A program made the position numbers and the translations under genes. Below, piece by piece: positions 40,332 through 50,085 of a DNA stretch of 64,000 nt (position 1 is the first letter of the stretch; each line of letters begins with the position of its first letter). The stretch is from Nitrospinaceae bacterium (GTDB taxonomy: Bacteria > Nitrospinota > Nitrospinia > Nitrospinales > VA-1): contig BQJC01000001.1 of assembly GCA_021604505.1 (NCBI GenBank), forward strand, positions 704,218 to 768,217, read 5' to 3'. The notes under the pieces are model-generated. The model had not been told where the DNA came from. It did no database searches and saw nothing but the letters and a program-made list of their open reading frames with translations.

Positions 40332-42824
40332 ATGGCTGACGAACAAATCACTTTAACCATAGACGATCAATCGGTCACCGTTCCCAAGGGAACCAAGGTG
40401 GTGGATGCCGCCAAGACCGTGGGCATTGAGATTCCGGTATTTTGCTACCACGAAAAAATAGGGGCACTCGGCTGCTGCCGGATGTGTCTCGTGGAAGTGG
40501 AAAAAATGCCCAAATTGATGACCGCCTGCACAATGGACGTCGGGCCGGACATGGTCGTCAAAACCAACACCGACAAAGTGGAAAAAGCCCAAAAGGGAGT
40601 TTTGGAGTTCACTTTGTTGAACCACCCGCTCGACTGTCCGGTTTGCGATAAGGGCGGCGAATGTCCGCTTCAGAACAACACCTTCAAATACGGTCCTGGC
40701 GACACGCGCATGGAATTCTACCGGGCGCACAATCTTAAGGCCGCGCCTCTCAGCCCGGTGATCACTCTTGACCGGGAACGCTGTATCGCCTGCCAGCGTT
40801 GTACGGCCTACAGTTCCGTCATCGAACAGGATCACGCGCTGGTCATGCACAACCGGGGGTTCAATAATGAAATCGGGACTTTCAACAACGAGCCTTATGA
40901 CACGCGTTTTTCCGGCAACGTGATCGATATCTGTCCCGTCGGCGCCCTGACCAACACCCAGTTTCGTTTCAAGGCCCGCACCTGGGATCTGACCAATTCC
41001 GATACTCTGTGTGCGCATTGCGGATGCAACTGCAATATGACGCTTGGCGTTCGGACCAACAAGTTCATGCGCATCGAATCGCGTCCTAACGATTGGGTCG
41101 ACGACGGATGGATCTGCGACAAGGCCCGCTGGGGGTATGATTTTCTCGAAGGCAAAAACCGCCTCGTAGAAGCTGTCGCCACCATGGAAAAAGGGGAGAT
41201 GACCATCTCCGTTCTGGATGGAGGGAAAAAGACCCTGCCCATTAAAGAAGCCGTCGAGCGAACCGCGAATGCGATTAAAAAAATTGTGGATGAGCACGGG
41301 CCTCAGAGCGTGGGTTTCATCGGTTCGCCTTACGGGACCAACGAAGAACTTTATCTTTATCAGAAATTATTCCGGACAAAATTCGGCACCAACAACATCG
41401 ATCATAAGGTTTATGCCGAATCCCCCGGACTGCCCATCGACCATTTTGACTTGAGCGACATCGAGACCTCCAACCTGGTGTTGATGATCGCCAGCGATCC
41501 CACCGAAGAGTTGCCGATCCTCGATCTTAGAATCAAAAAAGTGGTGACCCGTAAAGGTGTCAAACTGGCGGTGTTGAACGATCAAGGAACGTTGATGGAC
41601 AAATACGCGCATCTTTCCTTGAGATATAACATCGGCACGGACGCTCAAGTGTTTTCCGCACTGGCCGCCAGCCTTTCGGGAGAAGGAGGAGGGGATGTCA
41701 AAGACACTGGGATCGAAACCGAGCAATTGAGCTCTCTGGTGGAGATGCTGAAGTCCCACGAAAAGGTGACGATCGTCTACAACCCCGCCGCCTTGACCGG
41801 GCAATCGGTTCATGTGCTGAAACGCCTTTTGGGAGCGATCCGGAAAATTCCGGACATCCAATGCGGAGCCATTCCCGCGGCGCCTCAAACCAATTCCATC
41901 GGGGCGCTGGACATGGGAATTTTGCCGGACTATTATCCGGGAGCCGTGCCGCTTTCCGATACGGAATCCATCAAGCAAAAGTGGGGGGAAGAAGCTCCTT
42001 TAACACCTGGACTGTCGGCGATGAACATGATTCAAAAGGCGGCATCGGGAGAATTGAAGGCGCTTCTCATTTACCGTGCCAATCCGGTAGTAGATTTCCC
42101 CGGCGGCAAACAGGTGGAAGAAGCTTTAAAAAAGGTCGATCTGCTCGTCGTCCACGACATCATGGAAACCGAAACCTCGAAGCTGGCCAATGTGGTATTG
42201 CCTTCCAACGGTCCGGGATACGATGACGGAACCACCACAAACATAGGCGGGCGCGTGCAGTTCAGAAAAGGCGGGTTGAAAACCACGCATCCTCCGGACT
42301 GGAAAATCATCTCCATGATGGCCAAAGCTCTGGGCGATGAAACCGATTACATCACCTCATTCAGCGTCACCGATGAAATCGCTGAAAATGTTGAGGGATA
42401 CGGTGAGATCAGCAAAAAATCCATCAAGAAAGAGGGCATGACCCGGACTTCAGCGCAAAGCGGTAATGGAGCGTCGCCGGAAGTGAATGCATCTCAGAGC
42501 CCCAAGGCCGGATCTCTTAAGTTGCGGATTGCGAATTATCTTTTTGCCCACGACAAAATTCTGGATGCTTCCTCGACCCTGGCGCATCAATTCGAATCTT
42601 CAGTCGTGCATCTGCATGAAGACGATGCCAAAAAACTCGGGTTGAAAAATGACGACGATGTGACCGTTATCTCGGGAAAGGCAAAGGTCGAGGCGCAGGT
42701 GGAAATCTCTAACCGCTGCAATCCCGGCGGAGTGGTGCTCCCCAGGATTTCCGACGAGCAGGGGGTTTTAGGATTGGTGGACGGAGCGAATCCTGTCACC
42801 TGGGTGGAAATTCGTAAAGACTGA
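40332..42824 (+). CDS. nuoG: NADH-quinone oxidoreductase subunit G
   Basis: An 830-residue iron-sulfur protein. N-terminal [2Fe-2S] ligands lie around CYHEKIGALGCCRMC. The His/Cys N5 site is HPLDCPVCDKGGECPLQ. [4Fe-4S] ligands occur in CIACQRC and later ICPVGAL, and an extra N7-type pattern CAHCGCNC is followed by a Cys about 27 residues on (WICDKARWG). The rest is a molybdopterin-oxidoreductase-like domain that in complex I has lost its cofactor. The N7 pattern is kept only in some lineages. A Ser/Gln-rich linker near residues 698-720 precedes the C-terminal molydop-binding-like fold. Confidence 0.95.
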   Translation: MADEQITLTIDDQSVTVPKGTKVVDAAKTVGIEIPVFCYHEKIGALGCCRMCLVEVEKMPKLMTACTMDVGPDMVVKTNTDKVEKAQKGVLEFTLLNHPLDCPVCDKGGECPLQNNTFKYGPGDTRMEFYRAHNLKAAPLSPVITLDRERCIACQRCTAYSSVIEQDHALVMHNRGFNNEIGTFNNEPYDTRFSGNVIDICPVGALTNTQFRFKARTWDLTNSDTLCAHCGCNCNMTLGVRTNKFMRIESRPNDWVDDGWICDKARWGYDFLEGKNRLVEAVATMEKGEMTISVLDGGKKTLPIKEAVERTANAIKKIVDEHGPQSVGFIGSPYGTNEELYLYQKLFRTKFGTNNIDHKVYAESPGLPIDHFDLSDIETSNLVLMIASDPTEELPILDLRIKKVVTRKGVKLAVLNDQGTLMDKYAHLSLRYNIGTDAQVFSALAASLSGEGGGDVKDTGIETEQLSSLVEMLKSHEKVTIVYNPAALTGQSVHVLKRLLGAIRKIPDIQCGAIPAAPQTNSIGALDMGILPDYYPGAVPLSDTESIKQKWGEEAPLTPGLSAMNMIQKAASGELKALLIYRANPVVDFPGGKQVEEALKKVDLLVVHDIMETETSKLANVVLPSNGPGYDDGTTTNIGGRVQFRKGGLKTTHPPDWKIISMMAKALGDETDYITSFSVTDEIAENVEGYGEISKKSIKKEGMTRTSAQSGNGASPEVNASQSPKAGSLKLRIANYLFAHDKILDASSTLAHQFESSVVHLHEDDAKKLGLKNDDDVTVISGKAKVEAQVEISNRCNPGGVVLPRISDEQGVLGLVDGANPVTWVEIRKD

Positions 42825-42857
42825 AAACAAGCGATAGTTTAGCTTTGGAGTTTTGTT

Positions 42858-43877
42858 TTGTGGGATGACGTTTTACAGTTTATAGACCCGGCGTTACAGC
42901 CGGAATTCATCATTGGCACCGTTAAAGCCGTGGTGATCGCAGTCGGTTTGCTTTCGGTGGTTCCGGGACTGGTCTGGCTGGAGCGCCGGTTGATGGGGCG
43001 GTTCCAGGTCCGTCTGGGTCCCAACCGGGTAGGCCCTCTGGGATTGGGACAGCCGTTTGCCGATTCGATCAAGTTGTTGTTTAAGGAATCGATCATCCAG
43101 AGTTCCGCGGACAAGTTTTTATACCATCTCGCCCCAGCGGTGGTGGTGTTCACCGCCATTGTAACGTTTGCGGTGATTCCCTTTGGGGGATCTTTTACCG
43201 TTTTCGAACAGGAAATTGGTTTGTGGGGAGCCAATGTCAATTCCGGGATTTTGTTTGTGTTTGCGATTTCCGGAATGGGTATTTACGGAATGGTGCTGGC
43301 CGGGCTGGCTTCGAACAACAAGTATTCCCTCATGGGGGGGTTGCGCTCGTCGGCGCAGATGATCAGTTATGAACTGGCTCTGGGGTTATCCGCTTTGAGC
43401 GTGATCGTTTTGACCGGTTCCTTGAACCTGATCGATCTGGTGGAAAGCCAAAAGAACCTTCCCTATATACTGGTTCAACCGCTGGCGTTTTTGCTTTTCT
43501 TTGTGGCTGGGATCGCGGAAACCAACCGGGCGCCGTTCGATCTCCCGGAAGCGGAGCAGGAACTGGTCGCCGGGTTTCATACCGAATATACCGGAATGAA
43601 ATTCGCCATGTTCTTCATGGGCGAGTACGTGAATATGGTCACCATGAGCGCTTTGGTTACCCTGTTGTTTCTCGGCGGGTGGAATACCTACGGCATTCCC
43701 GTTTGGCCGATCATCGCGTTTTCTGGAAAAGTGTTTTTTCTCTTGTGTGTCTTTATCTGGCTCAGGTCCACGTTTCCCAGACTGCGCTACGATCGGCTGA
43801 TGACGTTTGGCTGGAAGGTTCTATTGCCGCTCTGTTTGCTCAATCTTTTAATAACTGCTGTGATCAAGGTTCTGTAG
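42858..43877 (+). CDS. nuoH: NADH-quinone oxidoreductase subunit H
   Basis: A 339-residue membrane subunit with about eight helices that forms the quinone entry channel. The loop GIAETNRAPFDLPEAEQELV (a hallmark) and ERRLMGRFQVRLGPNRVGP are present. The start is TTG 42858 behind TTTGGAG. Confidence 0.96.
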   Translation: MWDDVLQFIDPALQPEFIIGTVKAVVIAVGLLSVVPGLVWLERRLMGRFQVRLGPNRVGPLGLGQPFADSIKLLFKESIIQSSADKFLYHLAPAVVVFTAIVTFAVIPFGGSFTVFEQEIGLWGANVNSGILFVFAISGMGIYGMVLAGLASNNKYSLMGGLRSSAQMISYELALGLSALSVIVLTGSLNLIDLVESQKNLPYILVQPLAFLLFFVAGIAETNRAPFDLPEAEQELVAGFHTEYTGMKFAMFFMGEYVNMVTMSALVTLLFLGGWNTYGIPVWPIIAFSGKVFFLLCVFIWLRSTFPRLRYDRLMTFGWKVLLPLCLLNLLITAVIKVL

Positions 43878-43896
43878 TAACCCAATAGGGGTCGTT

Positions 43897-44391
43897 ATGA
43901 TACAAGGAGCTATCGCTGGAGTAAAAAATCTGCTGATCGGTATGGGCGTGACTTTTAAGAATATGGTCACCAAACCCGTGACCATTCAATATCCGGAAGT
44001 CAAGCGGACCATGCCGGAACGCTACCGGGGCCGTCATTTTCTCAACCGTGATGAAAACGGCCTTGAGCGGTGCGTTGGATGCAGTCTCTGCTCGATCAAC
44101 TGTCCAGTGGGGTGCATCCACGTTGTGTCGGCTGAGAACACGGAAGAGAATCGCGTGTCTCCCGGTGAACGCTACGCCGCGGTTTATGAGATCAACCTGC
44201 TTCGCTGTATTTACTGCGGCTATTGCGAAGAAGCCTGTCCGGTGGATGCAGTGGTTCTGCGCGAGCATTACGAATTGGCCGACTACGACCGCGACAAATA
44301 CATCGCGACGAAAGAAGATTTGCTGGTATACCCGGAACCCAATCAGTTTCGCGTCAATATTCTGGGAAATACCGAGCGAACTAATAAATAG
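43897..44391 (+). CDS. nuoI: NADH-quinone oxidoreductase subunit I
   Basis: A 164-residue subunit with two [4Fe-4S] ferredoxin motifs (clusters N6a and N6b): CVGCSLCSINCP and CIYCGYCEEACP. It relays electrons to NuoB. An N-terminal helix packs on the membrane arm. It begins 19 bases after nuoH. Confidence 0.97.
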   Translation: MIQGAIAGVKNLLIGMGVTFKNMVTKPVTIQYPEVKRTMPERYRGRHFLNRDENGLERCVGCSLCSINCPVGCIHVVSAENTEENRVSPGERYAAVYEINLLRCIYCGYCEEACPVDAVVLREHYELADYDRDKYIATKEDLLVYPEPNQFRVNILGNTERTNK

Positions 44392-44421
44392 ATATTATTT
44401 TTGGGTATTTGGGAGCGTTCC

Positions 44422-44958
44422 ATGTTTGAAATCACCTACGAGATCGTGGTTCTTGTGCTTGGGATCACGGCGGTATTGGCAGCCTTTGGCGTGATCCTGT
44501 GCGCCTCTCCGATCTATTGCGCCCTGTATCTGATCGGCAACATGGTGTGTCTGGCTCTCCTTTACCTTCTGTATCATGCGGAGTTTATCGCCGCCGTGCA
44601 GATCATCGTTTATGCCGGGGCGGTGATGATTTTGTTTTTGTTCATCATTGCGCTCCTGGGCGGCAAGAAGGAAATCATGGAACCCTCGGTTCAGCGTTCG
44701 AGCGCCTTGACCTTCGTGTTCCTGTTATTTGGTGAACTTCTTCTGGCGGCTGGAGTGGGCCCCACCAAGCCCATTCAGGGGGATTTAACCCCGGATGTCA
44801 TATCGGCCATCGGTAACGCCAAAGCCGTGGGTGTCGAATTGTTCAGCCGTCATTTGATCCCGTTTGAACTGGCTTCCACCCTGCTGCTGGTAGCCACCAT
44901 CGGTATCGTTTGTCTGGCCAAATTTTCCAATCCACCCGCCAGGAGGCGCGCCAAGTAA
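44422..44958 (+). CDS. nuoJ: NADH-quinone oxidoreductase subunit J
   Basis: A 178-residue membrane subunit with five helices. GGGAGCGTTCC precedes ATG 44422, which I prefer over an in-frame TTG seven codons upstream. The conserved stretch AEFIAAVQIIVYAGAVMILFLFI carries the pi-bulge helix tied to proton coupling. Two bases separate it from nuoK. Confidence 0.95.
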   Translation: MFEITYEIVVLVLGITAVLAAFGVILCASPIYCALYLIGNMVCLALLYLLYHAEFIAAVQIIVYAGAVMILFLFIIALLGGKKEIMEPSVQRSSALTFVFLLFGELLLAAGVGPTKPIQGDLTPDVISAIGNAKAVGVELFSRHLIPFELASTLLLVATIGIVCLAKFSNPPARRRAK

Positions 44959-44960
44959 TT

Positions 44961-45260
44961 ATGGGAAACCAATTTGTTCTGATCATCAGTTCGGCCATTT
45001 TTTGCATTGGGGCCGTTGGGTTTCTCATACGGAGAAACCCCCTCATCATGTTAATGTCCGTGGAGCTCATGCTGAACTCCGTGAACTTTTTGTTGATCGC
45101 CTATTCCAGTTTTTTGCAAACTCTCGATGGACAGATTTTTGCTCTGATCATCATGACCGTCGCCGCGGCGGAGGTTGTGGTGGGTTTGGCGATCATACTT
45201 ACGATTTTCCGGACACGGCACGATCTCAACGTCGATCACATTAACGTATTGAAGGGATAG
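44961..45260 (+). CDS. nuoK: NADH-quinone oxidoreductase subunit K
   Basis: A 99-residue three-helix membrane subunit. It contains both proton-channel Glu residues (in MSVELMLNSVN and AAAEVVVGLAI). ATG 44961 gives the usual length. A longer frame runs back into nuoJ and is rejected. Confidence 0.96.
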   Translation: MGNQFVLIISSAIFCIGAVGFLIRRNPLIMLMSVELMLNSVNFLLIAYSSFLQTLDGQIFALIIMTVAAAEVVVGLAIILTIFRTRHDLNVDHINVLKG

Positions 45261-45265
45261 AACCA

Positions 45266-47134
45266 TTGTTTTCCTATGCATGGCTGATCTTGATCTTTCC
45301 CCTGCTCGGTTTTGCCGGCCTGAGCTGGTTTGGAGATAAAATCCCCAAAAAAACCTCGGGTTACGCGGGGTGCGCTACCGTGGGAGGGTCCTTCCTTTTG
45401 TCCCTCATGGCACTCAGCGATCTCTTGTCTCTCGACCCTGAGAAGCGGCTCGGGCACGTCGTGACCCTCTATCAGTGGATCTCCTCGGGGTCGTTCAAAC
45501 TCGACCTCGCGATTTTGGTCGACCCGCTTTCGGTTTTCATGTTTCTGATCGTCACCGGTGTGGGTTTTGTGATCCATGTTTATTCGATCGGGTATATGGA
45601 AGAAGATCCCGAGTTCAGCCGCTTTTTTTCTTACCTGAATTTTTTCATTTTCTCGATGCTGCTATTAGTGGCCGCCGCCGATTTCTTTTTCCTGATCGTC
45701 GGATGGGCGTTCGTCGGTCTGGCGTCTTATCTGTTGATCGGGTTCTGGCGGGAAAAGACCAGCGCAGTGCTGGCCGCACGCAAAGCGTTTGTCATGAACG
45801 TCATCGGTGACGTGGGCATGGTGATCGCGGCGTTTGTTATCTTTAATGCCTTTGGGTCCATCAGCTACGCGGATGTGTTCGCCGCCGCCCCGGATAAATT
45901 TTTACCCAATGACGACACAGTGCTGTTGATCACCCTGCTGTTGCTGGTGGGGGCGTTTGCCAAATCGGCGCAGATACCATTGCACACCTGGCTTCCGGAC
46001 GCCATGGAAGGCCCAACGCCGGTCAGCGCTTTGATTCACGCCGCGACGATGGTCACCGCCGGCGTTTACCTGATCGCCCGCTGTCATGTTTTGTATGAAC
46101 TGGCTCCTTACACCATGTACTTTATTGCAGGCATTGGCGTCATCACCGCCATATTTGCGGGGTCGATGGGGATGGTTCAATACGACATCAAGCGCGTCAT
46201 CGCCTATTCCACCATGAGTCAGCTTGGGTACATGTTTCTCGCGGTGGGAATCGGCGTGTTCAGTTTGGGAATGTTTCATTTGATGACCCACGCATTTTTT
46301 AAAGCCCTGTTGTTTTTGGCCGCCGGAAGCGTGATCCACGGTTTAAACGGCGAGCAGGACATCCGCAAAATGGGTGGGCTGCGCTTTTCGATGCCGTTGA
46401 CTCATATCACATTTTTAATCGGTGCCCTTTGCCTGGCCGGATTTCCCCTGACCAGCGGGTTCTTCAGTAAGGAAGCCATCATCATGAGTTCCTTTCACGC
46501 CGATATGGGAAATTTTGTTTTCTGGGGGATCGCGGTGATCACGGCGGGAATGACGGCGTTTTATATTTTCAGAGTTTATTTTTATACGTTTCTCGGAAAC
46601 AAGAACAATCCCGATGCGCATCCGCACGAGTCTCCGATGATCATGGCGGTTCCGCTGATCGTGCTTTCGTTCTTTGCGCTGGTTATGGGGCTGGCTGCTC
46701 CAGCAGTCGATCAGTTTTTGAGTCCGGTTTTCGGAGGGGTGGTGCATCATTATGAGGACGCGACTTTAGAGACCATCGCGGTTTTTGCCGGCCTTGGCGG
46801 TATATTAACGGCGGCCCTCATTTATATGACCAGCCATGACAAACTGGATTTTGCCAAACAGGCGTTGGCTCCGCTTTATGATCTTCTTTTTAACAAGTAC
46901 TACGTCGACGAAATTTACGATTTTCTGATCGTCAAGCCGGTTCGCGCCATCGGCGCTTTTCTGGAAGAAAAAGGTGAACGGGAAGGGATCGATCGGGCCG
47001 TCGATGAAACGGCATCCCAGGTGCACGGGGTCAGTCGGGCCATCAGCATCTGGCAGTCGGGAAAAGTAAGAGCCTATGCCTTGAACATGGTCGTCGGCAT
47101 GGTGACGATTTTGATGTTTGTGGTTTTCTTATAG
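45266..47134 (+). CDS. nuoL: NADH-quinone oxidoreductase subunit L
   Basis: A 622-residue antiporter-like subunit with about 16 helices. The start TTG at 45266 leads into MFSYAWLILIFPLLGF. Segments WAFVGLASYLLIGFW, LPDAMEGPTPVSALIHAATMVTAGVYL and SQLGYMFLAVG identify NuoL and carry the pumping Lys/His/Glu chain. The C-terminal lateral helix is present. Confidence 0.97.
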   Translation: MFSYAWLILIFPLLGFAGLSWFGDKIPKKTSGYAGCATVGGSFLLSLMALSDLLSLDPEKRLGHVVTLYQWISSGSFKLDLAILVDPLSVFMFLIVTGVGFVIHVYSIGYMEEDPEFSRFFSYLNFFIFSMLLLVAAADFFFLIVGWAFVGLASYLLIGFWREKTSAVLAARKAFVMNVIGDVGMVIAAFVIFNAFGSISYADVFAAAPDKFLPNDDTVLLITLLLLVGAFAKSAQIPLHTWLPDAMEGPTPVSALIHAATMVTAGVYLIARCHVLYELAPYTMYFIAGIGVITAIFAGSMGMVQYDIKRVIAYSTMSQLGYMFLAVGIGVFSLGMFHLMTHAFFKALLFLAAGSVIHGLNGEQDIRKMGGLRFSMPLTHITFLIGALCLAGFPLTSGFFSKEAIIMSSFHADMGNFVFWGIAVITAGMTAFYIFRVYFYTFLGNKNNPDAHPHESPMIMAVPLIVLSFFALVMGLAAPAVDQFLSPVFGGVVHHYEDATLETIAVFAGLGGILTAALIYMTSHDKLDFAKQALAPLYDLLFNKYYVDEIYDFLIVKPVRAIGAFLEEKGEREGIDRAVDETASQVHGVSRAISIWQSGKVRAYALNMVVGMVTILMFVVFL

Positions 47135-47159
47135 ACAATAGCGATTGTAATAAATTGAA

Positions 47160-48677
47160 ATGTTAACACTCATTGTATTCAGTCCACTGATTGCGGCGTT
47201 TGCCCTCCTGTTTTTAAGAGAGAGCGATAAAGCCCTGATGCGCATGATCGCTCTGGGAGCGGCGGGTTTTAGTTTTGTGCTGTCGCTTGGGCTGATATTC
47301 CTGTTCGATCAGGGCAATCCGGGGATGCAGTTTGAGCAGTCCGTCACCTGGGTTTCCATGCTCAATATCAAATACCACGTGGGCGTCGATGGGATCAGCC
47401 TGCTGTTAGTCGTGCTCACCACCTTCCTTTCCGGAATCGGCATTTTATATTCCCTGAAGCAGAAAAACAGTCTGAGAAATTTTCTCGCTCTCATGCTGGC
47501 TTTGGAAGCGGGAACCCTGGGTGTTTTCGTGGCTCTTGACACCATTCTCTTTTATGTGTTCTGGGAACTGATGCTGGTGCCCACTTATTTTCTCATCGGG
47601 ATCTGGGGCGAGGGGCAACGGGTATACGCGACCACCAAGTTTGTTGTGTTCACGCTGGTCGGAAGCCTGCTGATGCTGGTGGCCATCATCGGAATTTCCG
47701 TGGTTCATTTTGAGGCCACCAAGGAACTGACTTTCGACATACAGACTCTGATCCACACCCACATCGACCCTGCATCACAGACATGGATGTTTCTTTGTTT
47801 TTTCCTGGCGTTTGCCATAAAAGTTCCGGTATTTCCGTTTCACAGCTGGCTGCCCCATGCGTATGTGGCCTGTCCGATCCCAACGCTGGTCATTTTAACC
47901 GGGGCAATGTCGAAAACGGGAGCCTACGGATTTCTGAGGTTTTGCCTGCCGTTGTTTCCTGAAGCGGTGGAGGAAATGGGGCTACTCATCGGAGCCGCCG
48001 CCGCCACGGGAATCGTTTATGGAGCCTGGATCGCCGTCGCACAGAGAGACCTCAAGGCTTTGGTGGCCTATTCCAGCATCAGCCATTTGGGGTTCATCAC
48101 CCTGGGAATTTTTGCGCTCAACAATTTGGGCGTGGAAGGCAGTGTCCTGCAGATGGTCAATCACGGCATCATCGCGGCGGCTTTGTTTATTATCGTCGGA
48201 ATCCTTGAAGAAAAAACCGGAAGCCGAAACCTGAAGGATTTTCGCGGACTGGGAAAATCCATGCCGGTGCTTTACGGGGCGTTCATGTTGATCACCCTTG
48301 CGGCGCTCGGTCTTCCGGGGTTGAACGGATTTGTCGGCGAATTTTTGATCCTCATGGGAGTGTGGACATCGGGTCTGTTATCGGATATGTCGACGATCTA
48401 TGTCCTGATGGCGGCTCTTGCCATCGTGTTTGCTTCCATTTATATGCTCTATATGTTTCAGGGTTCCATGCAGGAAACCAACCCCAAACCCGATCACCCT
48501 GTGACGGATATCAACCGCACGGAAATCGGTCTCCTGCTTCCCGCCTGTGTGCTGATCGTTTTTATCGGCCTGTTTCCCAAGCCCTTCATCGACCGCGTTT
48601 CTCCTTCTGTAGATTCTCTTTTGAAGGTAGAGAAAACCGTGAACCTGCATGCCGGGGAAACGGACGCGCATCATTAG
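47160..48677 (+). CDS. nuoM: NADH-quinone oxidoreductase subunit M
   Basis: A 505-residue antiporter-like subunit. WELMLVPTYFLIGIWG, FPFHSWLPHAYVACPIPT and SSISHLGFITLGIFALN match NuoM. It is the last nuo gene here; nuoN, normally next, is absent and lies at 17995-19518. The following sfsA starts 54 bases on without an obvious terminator. Confidence 0.97.
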   Translation: MLTLIVFSPLIAAFALLFLRESDKALMRMIALGAAGFSFVLSLGLIFLFDQGNPGMQFEQSVTWVSMLNIKYHVGVDGISLLLVVLTTFLSGIGILYSLKQKNSLRNFLALMLALEAGTLGVFVALDTILFYVFWELMLVPTYFLIGIWGEGQRVYATTKFVVFTLVGSLLMLVAIIGISVVHFEATKELTFDIQTLIHTHIDPASQTWMFLCFFLAFAIKVPVFPFHSWLPHAYVACPIPTLVILTGAMSKTGAYGFLRFCLPLFPEAVEEMGLLIGAAAATGIVYGAWIAVAQRDLKALVAYSSISHLGFITLGIFALNNLGVEGSVLQMVNHGIIAAALFIIVGILEEKTGSRNLKDFRGLGKSMPVLYGAFMLITLAALGLPGLNGFVGEFLILMGVWTSGLLSDMSTIYVLMAALAIVFASIYMLYMFQGSMQETNPKPDHPVTDINRTEIGLLLPACVLIVFIGLFPKPFIDRVSPSVDSLLKVEKTVNLHAGETDAHH

Positions 48678-48731
48678 AATTCAAAAAATCGTTTCAAGAT
48701 TCTTTACCTTTAATCCCGGACTTTCTTTTTT

Positions 48732-49427
48732 ATGAAACTCGGTGACCGGATCGTCGATGGAGTTTTCCTCGAACGTCCAAACCGTTACCTGGCCAAGGTG
48801 GTCATCGATGGAGCCGAAGTTTCAGCTCACGTTCCCGATCCTGGGAGGCTTCCGGGACTCATGATTCCTGGCCGCAGGGTTCGGTTGATTTATAATCCGG
48901 GACCAAAACGGAAAACCGACCACACGCTGGCTCTCGTGCGTCACGGGTCGCTATGGGTTTCGGTTTACCCGGTGTTTGCCAATGCCCTGGTAAAGGAGGC
49001 TCTTGAAAAACGCTCTTTGCCTTTTTTGACCGGATACGAAAGTTTTTCCAGCGAAGTAAAAATGGGAAAGAGCCGGTTCGATTTTATGCTGGAGTCCGAT
49101 GAGGGTCCGGCGTATGTGGAGGTGAAGTCCGTGAGCCTGGTTGAAAATGCAGTCGGGAAATTTCCCGACGCGCCCACCGAACGGGGTGTGAAACACTTAC
49201 AGGAATTGATCGAACTGAAGCAAAAAGGTCATCGAGCGGCAGTGCTTTTCGTTTCTCAACGGTCGGACACCCGGTCCATCGTTCCGAACGATGTGATCGA
49301 TCCGAAATTTGGCGATTGGCTGCGAATGGCGCATAAACAGGGTGTCGAGTTGTATGGCCACAACTGCAGGGTCACCGCGTCATCGGTCACGCTTGACAAG
49401 CCGGTCGAGGTTTTTCTGCCCGCTTGA
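48732..49427 (+). CDS. sfsA: SfsA family DNA/RNA-binding protein
   Basis: A 231-residue SfsA (sugar fermentation stimulation) protein with an OB-like N-terminus and a nuclease-like core. Conserved pieces are HVPDPGRLPGLM, the YVEVKSVSLV segment with Glu/Lys of a PD-(D/E)XK-like site, and FPDAPTERGVKHLQEL. The biochemical role is not settled. It may be read from the nuo transcript, but there is no functional link. Confidence 0.9.
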   Translation: MKLGDRIVDGVFLERPNRYLAKVVIDGAEVSAHVPDPGRLPGLMIPGRRVRLIYNPGPKRKTDHTLALVRHGSLWVSVYPVFANALVKEALEKRSLPFLTGYESFSSEVKMGKSRFDFMLESDEGPAYVEVKSVSLVENAVGKFPDAPTERGVKHLQELIELKQKGHRAAVLFVSQRSDTRSIVPNDVIDPKFGDWLRMAHKQGVELYGHNCRVTASSVTLDKPVEVFLPA

Positions 49428-49447
49428 AAGCGGTGGGTTCAGGTGAA

Positions 49448-49921
49448 CTACTTTAGAAAGGTGTCCAGGTCGGGAATCACAAACCATTCTTTGTTTTCCC
49501 ATCGCCATAGTTGATCGACAAGAACGGTTTCAACCTTGTTGCTGGGTAGAATGCTCATTTGATAACGCATGGTGACGATGGCTTTATTGAATTCCTCATC
49601 GGGACCATCCAAGCTGGTTTGTACCGGCTGGTCGTCGTTGTAGAGTTGAATATGTAAAATGGAACTATCATAGAAAATAACGTTTTCTTTCACTTTAAGT
49701 GAGTTCACCATGAATTCACGACGGTTTTCAATGGGCAGGTACGCGGCGCTCAGGTCCATCATTCGTGCCTCGAACCGTTTGTTGAACTGGTAAATTTTTG
49801 ATTGCAAGTCCTCCTCTTTATTTGCATTGGCATAATGTGCGCAGGCCGTACAAAGGAATAGGGAAAAAAGGACGAAAATGTTTCGTGAGAAAAAGAATAA
49901 AAAAGGCTGTCGATTTTTCAT
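49448..49921 (-). CDS. Putative lipoprotein, unknown
   Basis: ATG 49921 gives a 157-residue protein starting MKNRQPFLFFFSRNIFVLF with a lipobox-like LCTAC, so it is probably lipid-anchored. The mature part has a charged helical start (KEEDLQSKIYQFNKRFEARM) and a beta-rich C-terminus with MRYQMSILPSNKVETVLVDQ and LWRWENKEWFVIPD, like NTF2-type or SnoaL-like small folds. I do not name a family. Confidence 0.6.
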   Translation of the reverse strand: MKNRQPFLFFFSRNIFVLFSLFLCTACAHYANANKEEDLQSKIYQFNKRFEARMMDLSAAYLPIENRREFMVNSLKVKENVIFYDSSILHIQLYNDDQPVQTSLDGPDEEFNKAIVTMRYQMSILPSNKVETVLVDQLWRWENKEWFVIPDLDTFLK

Positions 49922-50085
49922 GGTTTCATCTCTTGTGGTAAGATCGGTGATCATTCGTGGGAAGGTTGGTGGCCTAAGGCGCGATCCGGCTCACTAAAGT
50001 ATAAAGGATTTTATTTTTGACCGCCAGTGCCAGTCGAGCTTTATAAAAAATTTTTCCTCAATTTCATTATCCAGAATCAAACCTC